Shown: piece after piece, positions 1-8,571 of the stretch
How the letters are laid out: every line of letters begins with the position of its first letter
Position numbering within the stretch: position 1 is the stretch's first letter
Source: Sphingobium fuliginis
GTDB taxonomy: Bacteria > Pseudomonadota > Alphaproteobacteria > Sphingomonadales > Sphingomonadaceae
NCBI RefSeq assembly: GCF_004152845.1
Contig: NZ_SEON01000004.1
Location: forward strand, 62,001-126,000
DNA: 64,000 nt
Reading direction: 5' to 3'
The notes under the pieces: generated by a model
The model's database searches: none
Seen by the model: only the letters and a program-made list of their open reading frames with translations
What the model was told of the DNA's origin: nothing
Translations under genes and position numbers: made by a program

Positions 1-824
1 AAAAGGACCAGATCGGCCTCGCTCACCGCCCGGTTGGCGGCTTCCCGCGAATAGATGCCGCAGACGCCGAGCGAGAGCGGATCGCTTTCCCGCAACACCG
101 CCTTGGCGTCGAGCGAGGTGGCGAGGGGCAGCCCGTGCCGCCGCACAAAGGCCGCCAGCGCTTCCTGCGCGCCGCTCGCGCGGATGCCCGATCCAGCGAT
201 GACGACGGGACGCATGGCATGGCGCAGCAGGTCGGCGGCGCGGCGGATGTCGGCGGCGGGCGCGGCATGGCGGACCGCCGGGCATGAAGCGAAGGCCGGA
301 TCGGGCAGGGGCGCAGGGTCCATCGGATCGTTCAGCACTGCGCCGGTGAAGCCCGCCAGTTCCAGATGGACCGGGCCGGGCGCGCCGCCGGTCGCCACCC
401 GCATGGCCTGGCCCAGCATGTCGGGCAGGCGCGAGACCAGGTCGATGCGCGACGTCATCTTGGTCAGCCCGGCGAAAATGGGCTGCTGGTCGACCTCCTG
501 ATATTGGTTGCGGTCGCGGGTGGCGGCGGTGCTGCCGCCGGTCAGCGCCAGCACCGGGGATCGCGCCATCAACGCGTCCAGCAATCCGGCGGCCAGATTG
601 GCCGCGCCGATCTGCTGCGCCCCGCACAGGCCGATCCGGCCCGAAGCCCGCGCATAGCCGTCCGCCATATAGGCGGCCGCCTTCTCGCCATGGGCGACGA
701 CGGGCAGGACCCCGGCAGCCTGCATCGCCTTGACCGCCCCGGGCAGCAGCAACGGGACATGGAAGAAATGAGTCGCGCCGCAGGCCGCAAGCGCGTCGGC
801 CAGATACCGGTCCCCGCTATACAC
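1..824 (-). CDS. Thiamine-pyrophosphate-dependent enzyme, acetolactate-synthase-like (C-terminus outside window)
   Basis: The first 274 codons of a TPP enzyme are present; the 3' end lies beyond the left edge. The N-terminal domain has HGEKAAAYMADGYARASGR, holding the glutamate that normally activates the TPP ring, followed by GAQQIGAANLAAGLLDA and a QEVDQQPIFAGLTK stretch typical of acetolactate-synthase relatives. The central cofactor-type domain begins near RPVVIAGSGIRASGAQEAL. The C-terminal pyrophosphate-binding GDG...N motif is not in view, so the reaction (ligase, decarboxylase or lyase) cannot be assigned. The start is inferred as GTG at 824, because GTGTATAG overlaps the stop of the upstream cyclase gene by 8 bases and no ATG comes before the conserved domain. 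Confidence 0.82.
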   Translation of the reverse strand, partial: MYSGDRYLADALAACGATHFFHVPLLLPGAVKAMQAAGVLPVVAHGEKAAAYMADGYARASGRIGLCGAQQIGAANLAAGLLDALMARSPVLALTGGSTAATRDRNQYQEVDQQPIFAGLTKMTSRIDLVSRLPDMLGQAMRVATGGAPGPVHLELAGFTGAVLNDPMDPAPLPDPAFASCPAVRHAAPAADIRRAADLLRHAMRPVVIAGSGIRASGAQEALAAFVRRHGLPLATSLDAKAVLRESDPLSLGVCGIYSREAANRAVSEADLVL

Positions 825-1563
825 CGGCTCGGGCGATCCTGCGGGCCAGCACCCGCGCTGGCGAACCGTCGCCTCCGGCGATGGGCAGGGCGCCGAACAG
901 GAACTCGACCCGATCCCCGGCGAAGGCGGCGTGCCCGGTCAAATGCTCGCAGATCAATATGCCGTTGGCGAGCAGCGTGCGGTGGACCGGCCAGTCGAAA
1001 CCGGGTTGCCGAAGATGATAGACAAGGTCGGGCGTCGCGAAGTCGCAGGCCAGCATCTTGATGCGCCTTTCCAGCAGCCATGTCGCGGCTTCGGGGCTGA
1101 AGCTCGGATGCCGTTCATAGTCCGGCGTGCCGAAGCGGGCGGCCCAGCCGGTGTCCACCGCCAATATGTCGCCCGCCTGCAGGAGCGGGCGGCATTGCTC
1201 AAGCTCCGCGACGGAGATGATCTGGTCCGGCCCTTTTTCGATGCGCCAGACGACGCCTTCGCCGCTCAGCCGCTCCGGCGGGATCGACGCCATGTCGGGC
1301 GCGTCCTCGAAATAATGCAGCGGCGCGTCGACATGCGTCCCGGCATGCGCGACCATGTGGATGTCGGTGACGTTGAACGGGTCCTGGGGCAGCGAACGCA
1401 GCTTGCCGAAGCTGGGCCTCGGAAAGATCGACGCGCAGGGCATGTCCGGGCCGACATCATGGGTCAGGTCGACCCAGGGACCGGCGGGCTGGACCGGCCT
1501 GCTTGCCGGCAGGTCCAGCCAGCCTATCCAGCCATCCGGCGCCTTGGGGCATTGATCGCACAT
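817..1563 (-). CDS. Cyclase family protein (kynurenine-formamidase-like metal hydrolase)
   Basis: 248 residues, a normal length for the cyclase/arylformamidase-like family. The defining metal-binding motif HAGTHVDAPLHY is near residue 90, preceded by WVDLTHDVGPDMP, the usual first strand. A second conserved region, LAVDTGWAARFGTPDY, contains the typical DTGW. Family members hydrolyse amide or ester bonds (N-formylkynurenine, isatin) or act as cyclases, and the substrate cannot be read here. It is the middle gene of a minus-strand set: 21 bp downstream of the aldehyde dehydrogenase, with an 8-base overlap into the TPP enzyme. This suggests the three act on one substrate. Confidence 0.85.
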   Translation of the reverse strand: MCDQCPKAPDGWIGWLDLPASRPVQPAGPWVDLTHDVGPDMPCASIFPRPSFGKLRSLPQDPFNVTDIHMVAHAGTHVDAPLHYFEDAPDMASIPPERLSGEGVVWRIEKGPDQIISVAELEQCRPLLQAGDILAVDTGWAARFGTPDYERHPSFSPEAATWLLERRIKMLACDFATPDLVYHLRQPGFDWPVHRTLLANGILICEHLTGHAAFAGDRVEFLFGALPIAGGDGSPARVLARRIARAGV

Positions 1564-1584
1564 CGGCTCATCCTCTTCTGCCGT

Positions 1585-3075
1585 TCAGGTCTGCACCTGG
1601 AACGGGTCCCGCTCGCTTTCGGACAGGTTGATCATCACATTCTTCGTGGTCAGGAATTCCTTCAACCCCTCTTCGCCGCGCTCGCGGCCGAAGCCGCTGT
1701 CCTTCACCCCGCCAAAGGGCGTCTGCACGGCCACGGCGCGATAGGTGTTGACCCACACCATGCCGGTGCGGAGCGCGGCGGAAACGCGGTGCATGCGGTT
1801 CAGGCTCTGCGTCCAGATGCCCGACGCCAGGCCGAAGCTCTGGTCGTTGGCGATGGCGATCGCCTCCTCCTCCGTATCGAAGGGGATGATGGAGAGCACG
1901 GGCCCGAAAATCTCCTCCTGCGCCACGCGCATGCGGTTGTCGACGTCCGCGAAGATGGTGGGCTTGACGAACAGCCCGTCGCGCAGAATGCCGTCGCGCG
2001 CCGCTTCGCCCCCGGTGATCAGCCGCGCGCCGTCCGCCTTCGCGGACTCGATGAACGACAGGATGCGGTCGAACTGCGGCCGGTTGGCCGCCGTGCCCAT
2101 CTCCGTCGCGGGATCGAGCGGATCGCCCAGCCGGATATTCGCCGCCCGGCGCGCCAGTTCTTCCACCACGCCGTCATGGACCGACCGCTGGACCAGCAGG
2201 CGCGACCCGGCGATGCAGGTCTGCCCCGTCGCCGCGAAAATGCCCGCCAGCGCGCCCACGGTCGCCTTGCCCAGGTCCGCATCCTCGAAGATGATGTTGG
2301 GCGATTTCCCGCCCAGTTCGAGGATCACGGGCGTCAGGTTGCGCCCGGCGGCGGCGGCGATTTCCCGCCCGCCATGGCTGCTGCCGGTAAAGCTGATCTT
2401 GTCCAGCCCGCCGCCTTCCACCAGCGCCCTTCCGGTACGCGCGTCCCCCGTGACGACGTTGAACACGCCCTTGGGGAATCCCGCCTCCTCCACCAGCCGC
2501 GCGAATTCCAGCGTGGTGACGGACGCATGCTCGGACGGCTTCACCACCACCGCATTGCCCGCCGCCAGAGCCGCCGGCACCTTGTTCGCCAGCAGCGCGA
2601 TGGGGGAATTCCATGCCGTGATGACGCCGATCACCCCCAGCGGCTCCATCGTCGCATAGTCGAAGATGTCGGACCGGTCGACGGGAATGACCTTGCCGAA
2701 TATCTTGTCGGCATAGCCCGCGAAGAAGCGGAAGACCCGCGCGCAGAAGCGCATCTGCGATCGGGTTTCGCGTATCACCTTGCCATTGTCGGTGGACTCC
2801 AGCCTGGCCAGCCGGTCGGCGTCGCGGTCGATCAGGTCGGCCAGGCGGTGCATCAGCCGGGCGCGCTCCACCCCCGGCACCCCGCGCCAGCGCCGTTCGA
2901 AGGCCTCCCGGGCGGCGGCGACGGCGGCGGCGACGTCGGACGGACCGGCTTGCGAGATTGTCGCCCAGACATTCTGGTCGAACGGATTGACGGTGGGAAA
3001 GCGCTCGTTCATTTCCGGCGGCACCCACTGCCCGCCGATGAAAAGGTCGTAATCCTGCCGCTCAGCCAATGTCAT
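1585..3075 (-). CDS. NAD(P)-dependent aldehyde dehydrogenase
   Basis: 496 residues, full length for the ALDH superfamily. PWNSP-type strand (ITAWNSPIALLANKVPAAL), cofactor region VVVKPSEHAS, GSSHGG turn, general-base glutamate in LELGGKSP and nucleophilic cysteine in FAATGQTCIAGSR are all present, as is the C-terminal EEIFGPVLSI and PFGGVKDSGFGRE. It oxidises an aldehyde to the acid in the cytoplasm. First gene of the minus-strand set with the cyclase and TPP enzyme. An inverted repeat at 3153-3183 lies about 80 bp upstream of its start, in the region shared with the divergent SMP-30 gene. Substrate unknown. Confidence 0.95.
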   Translation of the reverse strand: MTLAERQDYDLFIGGQWVPPEMNERFPTVNPFDQNVWATISQAGPSDVAAAVAAAREAFERRWRGVPGVERARLMHRLADLIDRDADRLARLESTDNGKVIRETRSQMRFCARVFRFFAGYADKIFGKVIPVDRSDIFDYATMEPLGVIGVITAWNSPIALLANKVPAALAAGNAVVVKPSEHASVTTLEFARLVEEAGFPKGVFNVVTGDARTGRALVEGGGLDKISFTGSSHGGREIAAAAGRNLTPVILELGGKSPNIIFEDADLGKATVGALAGIFAATGQTCIAGSRLLVQRSVHDGVVEELARRAANIRLGDPLDPATEMGTAANRPQFDRILSFIESAKADGARLITGGEAARDGILRDGLFVKPTIFADVDNRMRVAQEEIFGPVLSIIPFDTEEEAIAIANDQSFGLASGIWTQSLNRMHRVSAALRTGMVWVNTYRAVAVQTPFGGVKDSGFGRERGEEGLKEFLTTKNVMINLSESERDPFQVQT

Positions 3076-3152
3076 CCTCCCGCCTTTGGCACAGTCCTAG
3101 CCCGCCGACGCTATGCCCTCCAATATGTTTCCGGTGAGCGAGAATAACGGAA

Positions 3153-3183
3153 GCTTATGGTGCCCCCCGGTTCCACCATAAGC
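3153..3183. promoter_or_regulatory. 10-bp inverted repeat between divergent catabolic operons
   Basis: GCTTATGGTG at 3153-3162 is matched perfectly by CACCATAAGC at 3174-3183 with an 11-base spacer. It lies in the 213-bp gap between the minus-strand aldehyde dehydrogenase set and the plus-strand SMP-30/GMC set. Position and symmetry suit a shared operator, but a hairpin in a leader transcript cannot be excluded. No regulator gene is adjacent. Confidence 0.5.
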
Positions 3184-3288
3184 AGCGCTTCTCCTGAATG
3201 CCGTTTGGATATTGGCCTTCGATCCCCTCGATCCGGATGATTTCGCATCGGAAATGCGCGCAGGACAGCGGAGCATGGGAGAGGTGGA

Positions 3289-4194
3289 ATGGCAATCCGG
3301 AAATTGATGAAGCTTTTGGGCTGCGCCGTCGCGATGACCGGCGCCATGGCCGTGCAGGCTTCGACCCTGAAGGACATATGCGGCGAATGCCGGTTCGAAA
3401 AGCTCGTCACCTGCGGCCAGTTTCTGGAAGGGATCAATTTCGACGGCAATGGCGACATCTGGGCCGTCAGCCTGTTCAACGGCGCAATCGTCAAGGTCGT
3501 CGGCGGCCAATGCGTCACCCAGCTCAGCACGGGGGGCAATCCCAACGGCGCGCGCTTCCATAAGGACGGGCGGTTGTTCATCACGGACAATGCGCGCGGC
3601 ATCCTGACCTATGATCCGCGGTCCCGGTCGCTCACAGTCTTCGCGGACAGGGTGGAAGGCAAATCCTTTGTCGCCAACGACCTCGTCTTCGACGAACAGG
3701 GCGGCATCTATGTGACGCTGGCGGACAATTCCAATTATCTCGACCGGGTGGGGCGCGTCGCCTATTTCGCGCCCGGCACCCGTTCGGCCAGGATATTGGC
3801 GGACAGGCTGCCCTATCCCAATGGCGTCGCGCTTACGCCCGACGGCAAGTTCGTCAATATCGGCCTCTACGGCGCGAAGGCGATCATGACCATGCCGTCG
3901 GTCGCCAATGCGCAGAGCAAGCGCGGCCCCTATATTCTGGCGCATACCGATGGCGGGATCGGGCCGGACGGCATGACCATGGACGCGGACGGGCGGCTCT
4001 ATTGGGCGGAATTCCTGGCCGGGGCGGTGGGCGTGGCCGATATGGACGGCTTCACGCTCGGCTATATGAAGTTGCCGAAGGAAGCCGGCCGCTGGACGAC
4101 GAACCTCACCATCCATGACGGCTATCTTTACGTGACGGAGGCGGAAAAGGGCGAGATCTGGCGCACGCCGGTGACGGTGAAGCCCCAGTCCTGA
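3289..4194 (+). CDS. Exported SMP-30/gluconolactonase/LRE family beta-propeller
   Basis: 301 residues with an N-terminal signal peptide (basic start, hydrophobic LLGCAVAMTGAMAVQA) and probable cleavage after VQA, so likely periplasmic. The body shows SMP-30 propeller repeats: FLEGINFDGNGDIWAVSL, GNPNGARFHKDGRLFITDN, VANDLVFDEQGGIYVTLAD, YPNGVALTPDGKFV and GPDGMTMDADGRLYWAEF. Asn and Asp residues at the usual metal-ligand positions are visible. Family members hydrolyse lactones or related esters. It is followed after 117 bp by a GMC oxidoreductase and an enolase-superfamily enzyme, so it may open a lactone made by the GMC enzyme; that is inference. Confidence 0.85.
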   Translation: MAIRKLMKLLGCAVAMTGAMAVQASTLKDICGECRFEKLVTCGQFLEGINFDGNGDIWAVSLFNGAIVKVVGGQCVTQLSTGGNPNGARFHKDGRLFITDNARGILTYDPRSRSLTVFADRVEGKSFVANDLVFDEQGGIYVTLADNSNYLDRVGRVAYFAPGTRSARILADRLPYPNGVALTPDGKFVNIGLYGAKAIMTMPSVANAQSKRGPYILAHTDGGIGPDGMTMDADGRLYWAEFLAGAVGVADMDGFTLGYMKLPKEAGRWTTNLTIHDGYLYVTEAEKGEIWRTPVTVKPQS

Positions 4195-4311
4195 CCGGCG
4201 CCGACAGTTTCGGCATGCGATAACGATATGCTGCTCCTCCGCGATTATATTGTATTGCATGCTACCCGGCCATAATGTCCGGCCAACCAGAATATCGATG
4301 AGGGATGCAGC

Positions 4312-5967
4312 GTGAACGCAAGGGCTGGCCGGAACGAAGGGCCTTATGATTTCATCGTCGTGGGTGCGGGGTCGGCCGGATGCGCGGTTGCCAATCGTCT
4401 GTCGGAGGATGGCCGGGAACGGGTGCTGCTGATCGAGGCGGGCGGGCGCGACAGCAGCATCAGCATCCACATACCCCTGATGGTCGTGAACCTGCTGAAG
4501 GACCCCAATCACACCTGGCCCTTCATCACCGAACCGCAGGCCGCGCTCAAGAACCGCACCCAATTATGGACGCGGGGGCGGGTGCTGGGCGGCTCCAGCT
4601 CGATCAACGGCAATGTCTATGTCCGCGGCGATCCGGCGGAATTCGACAGTTGGGCGGCGCTGGGCCTGCCGGGCTGGGGCTGGTCCGACATGCTGCCCTA
4701 TTTCAAGCGGATGGAAAGCTACCGCCAGGGCGATCCGGCGGTGCGCGGCCATGACGGGCCGATCGGCGTCACCAGCCTCAAGCATTTCGACGCGCTGGCC
4801 GATGCTTTCGTGGAAGCGGGCTGCCAGGCCGGGTTCGACTATGTCGAGGATTATAATGACGGCCATTATGAGGGCGCGTCCTATCTGCAATATTCGACCA
4901 GGCGCGGTTTCCGCTCCTCTTCGGCGGTCGGCTATCTGAAGCCGGCGCGGGGCCGTCCCAATCTGGACGTGATGGTCGACGCTCTGGTGACGCGGGTGAT
5001 CATCGAAAACGGCGTGGCTACGGGTGTGGAGGTCCGGCGTGGCAATGAACTGACGCGCATCGACGCCCGCAAGGAAGTGATCCTGTCCGCAGGCCCGGTC
5101 CAGTCTCCCAAGCTGCTCGAGCTGTCCGGCATCGGCAATGCGTCGCTGCTGCGCGAATATGGAATAGAGGTGATCAGGGACATGCCCGCCGTGGGCGAGA
5201 ATTTGCTGGACCATCCCAATACCCGCCTGACATTCGAATGCACCAGGCCGATCACCATCAACGACGCCTTGCAGCGCCCGACGGTGAAGGTGAAGGAAGG
5301 CCTGAAATTCGCGCTGTTCGGCAAGGGGCTGTTGTCGATCTGCTCGGCGGTGGCGCATATCGTGATGCGCAGCTCCCCCGATGAACCGCGCGCCGACCTG
5401 AAGCTTCAGCTTCAGCCCTTTTCCGGCAAGGATCGCTACGCGCGCAGGCCGCAGGACGGGCTGGACGCGCATTCGGGCTTTACCGTGGGCGTCATGGGCC
5501 TCAGGCCCCGCTCGCGCGGCTGGACGCATATCCAGTCGCCCGATCCCGTCGCCTATCCGAAGATCGACCCCAGATATTGCGACGATCCGCATGATGTCGG
5601 CGTGCTGCTGGCGGGGATCAAGGCGGTGCGGAACGTCGCCTCCCATCCCGCGATGCGGGCGATGATCGTGCGGGAGACGCGGCCCGGTGACGCCACCGTC
5701 ACCGATGAGGAGATCATCGACTATATCCGGGAAACGACGCAGACCACCTGGCATATCGTCGGAAGCTGCAAGGCGGGGACCGATGCGGAGGCGGTGGTCG
5801 ATCCGCAACTGCGGGTGCGCGGCGTCGGCAATTTGCGGGTGATCGATTCCTCCATCTTCCCGACCATTCCCTCGTCCAACACCAATGCGCCGACCATCGC
5901 GCTCGGGGAACGGGGCGCCGACATCGTGCTGGCGCAATGGCGCAACGACAGCCGGGCGGCCGCATGA
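4312..5967 (+). CDS. GMC family FAD oxidoreductase (choline-dehydrogenase-like)
   Basis: 551 residues starting at GTG with GAGGGATGCAGC just upstream. The N-terminal FAD-binding DFIVVGAGSAGCAVANRLSE ends in the ribose-binding LLIEAGG. The first GMC signature is RGRVLGGSSSINGNVYVRG and the second is SAGPVQSPKLLELSGIG. C-terminal TWHIVGSCKAGT supplies the catalytic histidine, and SSNTNAPTIALGERGAD the partner Asn. No signal peptide is seen, so it is cytoplasmic. Family enzymes oxidise alcohols to aldehydes or ketones. Its stop overlaps the start of the next gene (ATGA), indicating a translationally coupled pair. Confidence 0.93.
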   Translation: MNARAGRNEGPYDFIVVGAGSAGCAVANRLSEDGRERVLLIEAGGRDSSISIHIPLMVVNLLKDPNHTWPFITEPQAALKNRTQLWTRGRVLGGSSSINGNVYVRGDPAEFDSWAALGLPGWGWSDMLPYFKRMESYRQGDPAVRGHDGPIGVTSLKHFDALADAFVEAGCQAGFDYVEDYNDGHYEGASYLQYSTRRGFRSSSAVGYLKPARGRPNLDVMVDALVTRVIIENGVATGVEVRRGNELTRIDARKEVILSAGPVQSPKLLELSGIGNASLLREYGIEVIRDMPAVGENLLDHPNTRLTFECTRPITINDALQRPTVKVKEGLKFALFGKGLLSICSAVAHIVMRSSPDEPRADLKLQLQPFSGKDRYARRPQDGLDAHSGFTVGVMGLRPRSRGWTHIQSPDPVAYPKIDPRYCDDPHDVGVLLAGIKAVRNVASHPAMRAMIVRETRPGDATVTDEEIIDYIRETTQTTWHIVGSCKAGTDAEAVVDPQLRVRGVGNLRVIDSSIFPTIPSSNTNAPTIALGERGADIVLAQWRNDSRAAA

Positions 5968-7142
5968 TGCGCATCGAGAGGATAGAACTGCACGTCACCG
6001 AACTGCCGGTCCGGCTGAAGCGCACATTCTCCAGCGGCAGCTACGACACCGGGCCTTCGGACCAGTTGCTGGGCAAGCCCGTCCTGCTCAAGATCCATGC
6101 GGAGGGCGTGACCGGCATCGCCCAGATCCGTCCGATCAGCCCCGGCCATTTCGTCGCCGATACGGTGCATAGCGTGATCGGCGCGATCAGGGACATCTAC
6201 GGACCGCTGCTGATCGGCAAGCGGGTGTGCGACCTGGAATCGATCGACGGCCTGCTGACATCGCGGCTGGCGGGCAATCCGGCGGCGCGGGCGCTGGTCG
6301 ACATCGCGCTGCACGATGCATTCGGCAAGGCGGTGGGCCTGCCCATCCACGCGCTGATCGGCGGGCGGGCCAATGCCGCGATCCCGCTGGAATGGTCGGT
6401 CAGCCTCTATGACGATCCCGCGCAGATGGTCGCGGACGCCCGCCGCGCCGTCGAGGAATTCGGCATCCGGGTGCTGTGCCTGAAGGCGGCGGGCAAGGGC
6501 GGCTGGCGGACGGACGTCGCCAATTTCGAACGGGTGCGGGCGGCGGTCGGGCCGGACATCATGATCGGCGTCGATCCCAATACCGGCTGGACGGCGGCGG
6601 ACACGGTGTCGGCTCTCAACGCCCTGCGCCACATGGATGTGGGCTATTGCGAACAGCCGGTGGAGCGGGCCGATCTGCGCGCCATGGCCGCGATCCGGGC
6701 CAAGGCGGGCGGCGTTCCCATCATGGCCGACGAAAGCCTGTTCACGCTCCAGGACGCGGCCCACATCGCGGATGCGGCGGCGGCGGATGTATATTGCATC
6801 AAGCTCTACAAGGTCGGCGGCCTGACCCCCGCCCGCAAGATCGCGGCGCTGGGCGAGGCGCACGGCATCGGCATCAATTGCGGAGGGCTGGCGGTCGCCT
6901 CCCAACTCGAAGCGGCGGCGGCCGCGCATTTCTGCGCCTCGGTCCCGGCGGCCCGCACCTTCGGCGCGGCGGAGTTCGTCTTCGGCGTGGGCGTGCTGGG
7001 CGACGATCCCCTGATCGCGGAAGGCGCCATGGCGATAGAGAATGGCGCTGTGACGGTTCCGACGGGGCCGGGCCTGGGCCTTGCCGTCGATGAAGCGGCG
7101 CTGCAACGCATGACGCTCCAGAAGCTGGAAGTGACCGGGTAG
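5964..7142 (+). CDS. Enolase-superfamily enzyme (mandelate racemase / muconate lactonizing type)
   Basis: 392 residues. The start at ATG 5964 overlaps the GMC stop; the frame also opens 27 bases upstream but that region is GMC coding sequence. The N-terminal capping domain is followed by the barrel: LCLKAAGKGG strand (only one lysine sits in the usual KxK position), metal ligands in GVDPNTGW (about residue 203), YCEQPV (about 229) and MADES (about 255), then the opposite-face lysine in IKLYKVGG (about 280). The set fits the muconate cycloisomerase / dipeptide epimerase side of the superfamily. It would abstract a proton alpha to a carboxylate. Substrate unknown; the context suggests a sugar- or lactone-derived acid. 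Confidence 0.85.
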   Translation: MMRIERIELHVTELPVRLKRTFSSGSYDTGPSDQLLGKPVLLKIHAEGVTGIAQIRPISPGHFVADTVHSVIGAIRDIYGPLLIGKRVCDLESIDGLLTSRLAGNPAARALVDIALHDAFGKAVGLPIHALIGGRANAAIPLEWSVSLYDDPAQMVADARRAVEEFGIRVLCLKAAGKGGWRTDVANFERVRAAVGPDIMIGVDPNTGWTAADTVSALNALRHMDVGYCEQPVERADLRAMAAIRAKAGGVPIMADESLFTLQDAAHIADAAAADVYCIKLYKVGGLTPARKIAALGEAHGIGINCGGLAVASQLEAAAAAHFCASVPAARTFGAAEFVFGVGVLGDDPLIAEGAMAIENGAVTVPTGPGLGLAVDEAALQRMTLQKLEVTG

Positions 7143-7468
7143 ATCGGCGCCAACCTCTGCCGATTGGGTGCAAAGCGGACACCCACTTACCCCTCTCCCT
7201 CGAGGGAGAGGGCTGCGCAGACTTGGCAGCTTGCTGCCTAGTCGTAGCCGGGTGAGGGGGTTGCGATCCAGGGGATCGCACGGCCCGCAGGCCCGCTCCC
7301 CCTCATCCAGATCAGCCTGGGCCCCTTCGTCGCCAAGGCTTCCTGTCCTTCTCCCTCAAGGGAGAAGGAAGGTCCTGAATCGGCCAATTCCCGTCGCCCG
7401 AACCCGCTTCCTATCAGCCGCTTGTCCGTTCGAATGCCTTCGTAGAGACATGGTGCGCCGGATGAATT
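7143..7468. other. Noncoding region with two long palindromes
   Basis: No convincing gene. A perfect 22-bp palindrome centred on CTCGAG occupies 7191-7212, and a second hairpin with 10-bp arms (CCTTCTCCCT / AGGGAGAAGG) occupies 7347-7368. Their CTCCCT-NN-AGGGAG cores are alike, as in dispersed REP-type sequences of alphaproteobacteria. The first lies about 50 bp after the preceding operon and could end its transcription. The rest of the stretch appears featureless. Confidence 0.55.
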
Positions 7469-7636
7469 CTAGAGCCAATCGACATTCAGCCCTGACGGCC
7501 TGCAAATGACGCTTTTCCGAGCTTCCAGTGCTCACCTACTTTGAGTAGGCTGCGCTCAGGGTCACGGAAAACCACCATTTTACCTTCGGTGGCCTTCGGC
7601 TCGGCTCGTAATCTTCTGAATGTCGATTGGCTCTAG
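7469..7636. mobile_element. 168-bp MITE-like element, copy 1
   Basis: The element runs from CTAG at 7469 to CTAG at 7636. Its ends are perfect inverted repeats: GAGCCAATCGACATTCAG at the left and its exact complement at the right, each flanked by TA inside CTAG. Internal inverted repeats include CCTAC-TTTGA-GTAGG and CCACC...GGTGG. It has no coding capacity. A second copy of the same length lies at 28357-28524 and differs at about six positions by eye. TA duplication in a CTAG target is typical of IS630/Tc1-type transposition (established family behaviour), so this is probably a nonautonomous relative. Its right end contains the TAG stop of the adjacent LysR gene. Confidence 0.85.
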
Positions 7637-8571
7637 CCCGCCACCGTCTGGAATTCATGCACCGCGCGCCTTACCCGCAAGGGCGTCAGATTCGGCGCGA
7701 CCGAATGCACGAAGTCCAGCAGGAACGACCGCAAATAGGTATTCCGCCGCAGCACGATCTTGATCGTGCTCGACGGCAACAGATGCGATGCATCCCGCGC
7801 CCGAATACCGACATCGCGCTCCGGGTCATAAGTCATGGACGCCAATATCCCAATTCCCAGCCCCATCCCCACATAGGTCTTGCAGACATCGGCGTCGATG
7901 CCGCTCATCACGATCTTCGGCTCCAGTCCGGCGTCGGAAAAGGCCTTCATCACCTTCCACCGACCACTATAGCGCGTGTCGTAGGTGATGATCGGATAGC
8001 GCGCGATCTCCTCCAGCGTCAGTTCCGGCACGGCCAGGATCGGGTGGCCGACCGGCGCGACGATGCAGCGGTGCAGGTCGAAACAGTCGAGCTTCACCAG
8101 ATTGGGGAAATCCCGCGTCGTTTCCGTGCCGATCGACAGGTCTGCGTCGCCCGCCTCCACCAGCGCGCAGATTTCCTCCGGGTCGCCCTGCTTCAGCACC
8201 AGCTTCACGTCGGGATAGCGGGCGACGAATTTCTCCACCACCTTGGGCAGCACATAGCGGGCCTGGGTATGCGTCGTCGCGATGGTGAAGACGCCGCGAT
8301 TGCCCGAATGCATGTCCTCCTTCAGCGACTTGAGCGCGGCGACGTCCGTCGCGATGCGCTGCGCGATGGAAAAGACGACGCGGCCCGGTTCGGTCAGGTC
8401 GATGATCCGGTTGCGGGTGCGCATGAAGATCTCGAAACCCAGTTCCTGCTCCAGCAACTGGATTTGCCGGCTCACCCCGGGCTGCGAGGTGTTGAGGGCA
8501 TCGGCCGCCGCCGAGAGATGATTGTTATGCCGCACGATTTCAACGACATAGCGGAGCTGTTGCAGCTTCAT
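7633..8571 (-). CDS. LysR-family regulator, CysB/Cbl subgroup
   Basis: 312 residues. N-terminal winged helix MKLQQLRYVVEIVRHNNHLSAAADALNTSQPGVSRQIQ, then an effector domain with the CysB-type signature TTHTQARYVLP near residue 100 and KLVLKQGDPEEI. CysB relatives sense O-acetylserine, N-acetylserine or sulfur compounds. Other members of the subgroup control unrelated catabolic operons, so sulfur control is not assured. It is divergent from the TcuA-like operon across a 207-bp gap and probably controls it. The TAG stop sits inside the CTAG end of a MITE-like element. Confidence 0.9.
   Translation of the reverse strand: MKLQQLRYVVEIVRHNNHLSAAADALNTSQPGVSRQIQLLEQELGFEIFMRTRNRIIDLTEPGRVVFSIAQRIATDVAALKSLKEDMHSGNRGVFTIATTHTQARYVLPKVVEKFVARYPDVKLVLKQGDPEEICALVEAGDADLSIGTETTRDFPNLVKLDCFDLHRCIVAPVGHPILAVPELTLEEIARYPIITYDTRYSGRWKVMKAFSDAGLEPKIVMSGIDADVCKTYVGMGLGIGILASMTYDPERDVGIRARDASHLLPSSTIKIVLRRNTYLRSFLLDFVHSVAPNLTPLRVRRAVHEFQTVAG

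Noticed and set aside
3097..4563. Minus-strand frame of 488 codons opposite the SMP-30 gene
   Set aside because: Composition is that of a shadow frame, and it would overlap the exported propeller gene with its signal peptide.
7191..7368. CRISPR-like or tRNA-like structures in the hairpin region
   Set aside because: Only two different hairpins exist, no regularly spaced direct repeats or cas genes are present, and no cloverleaf could be drawn.
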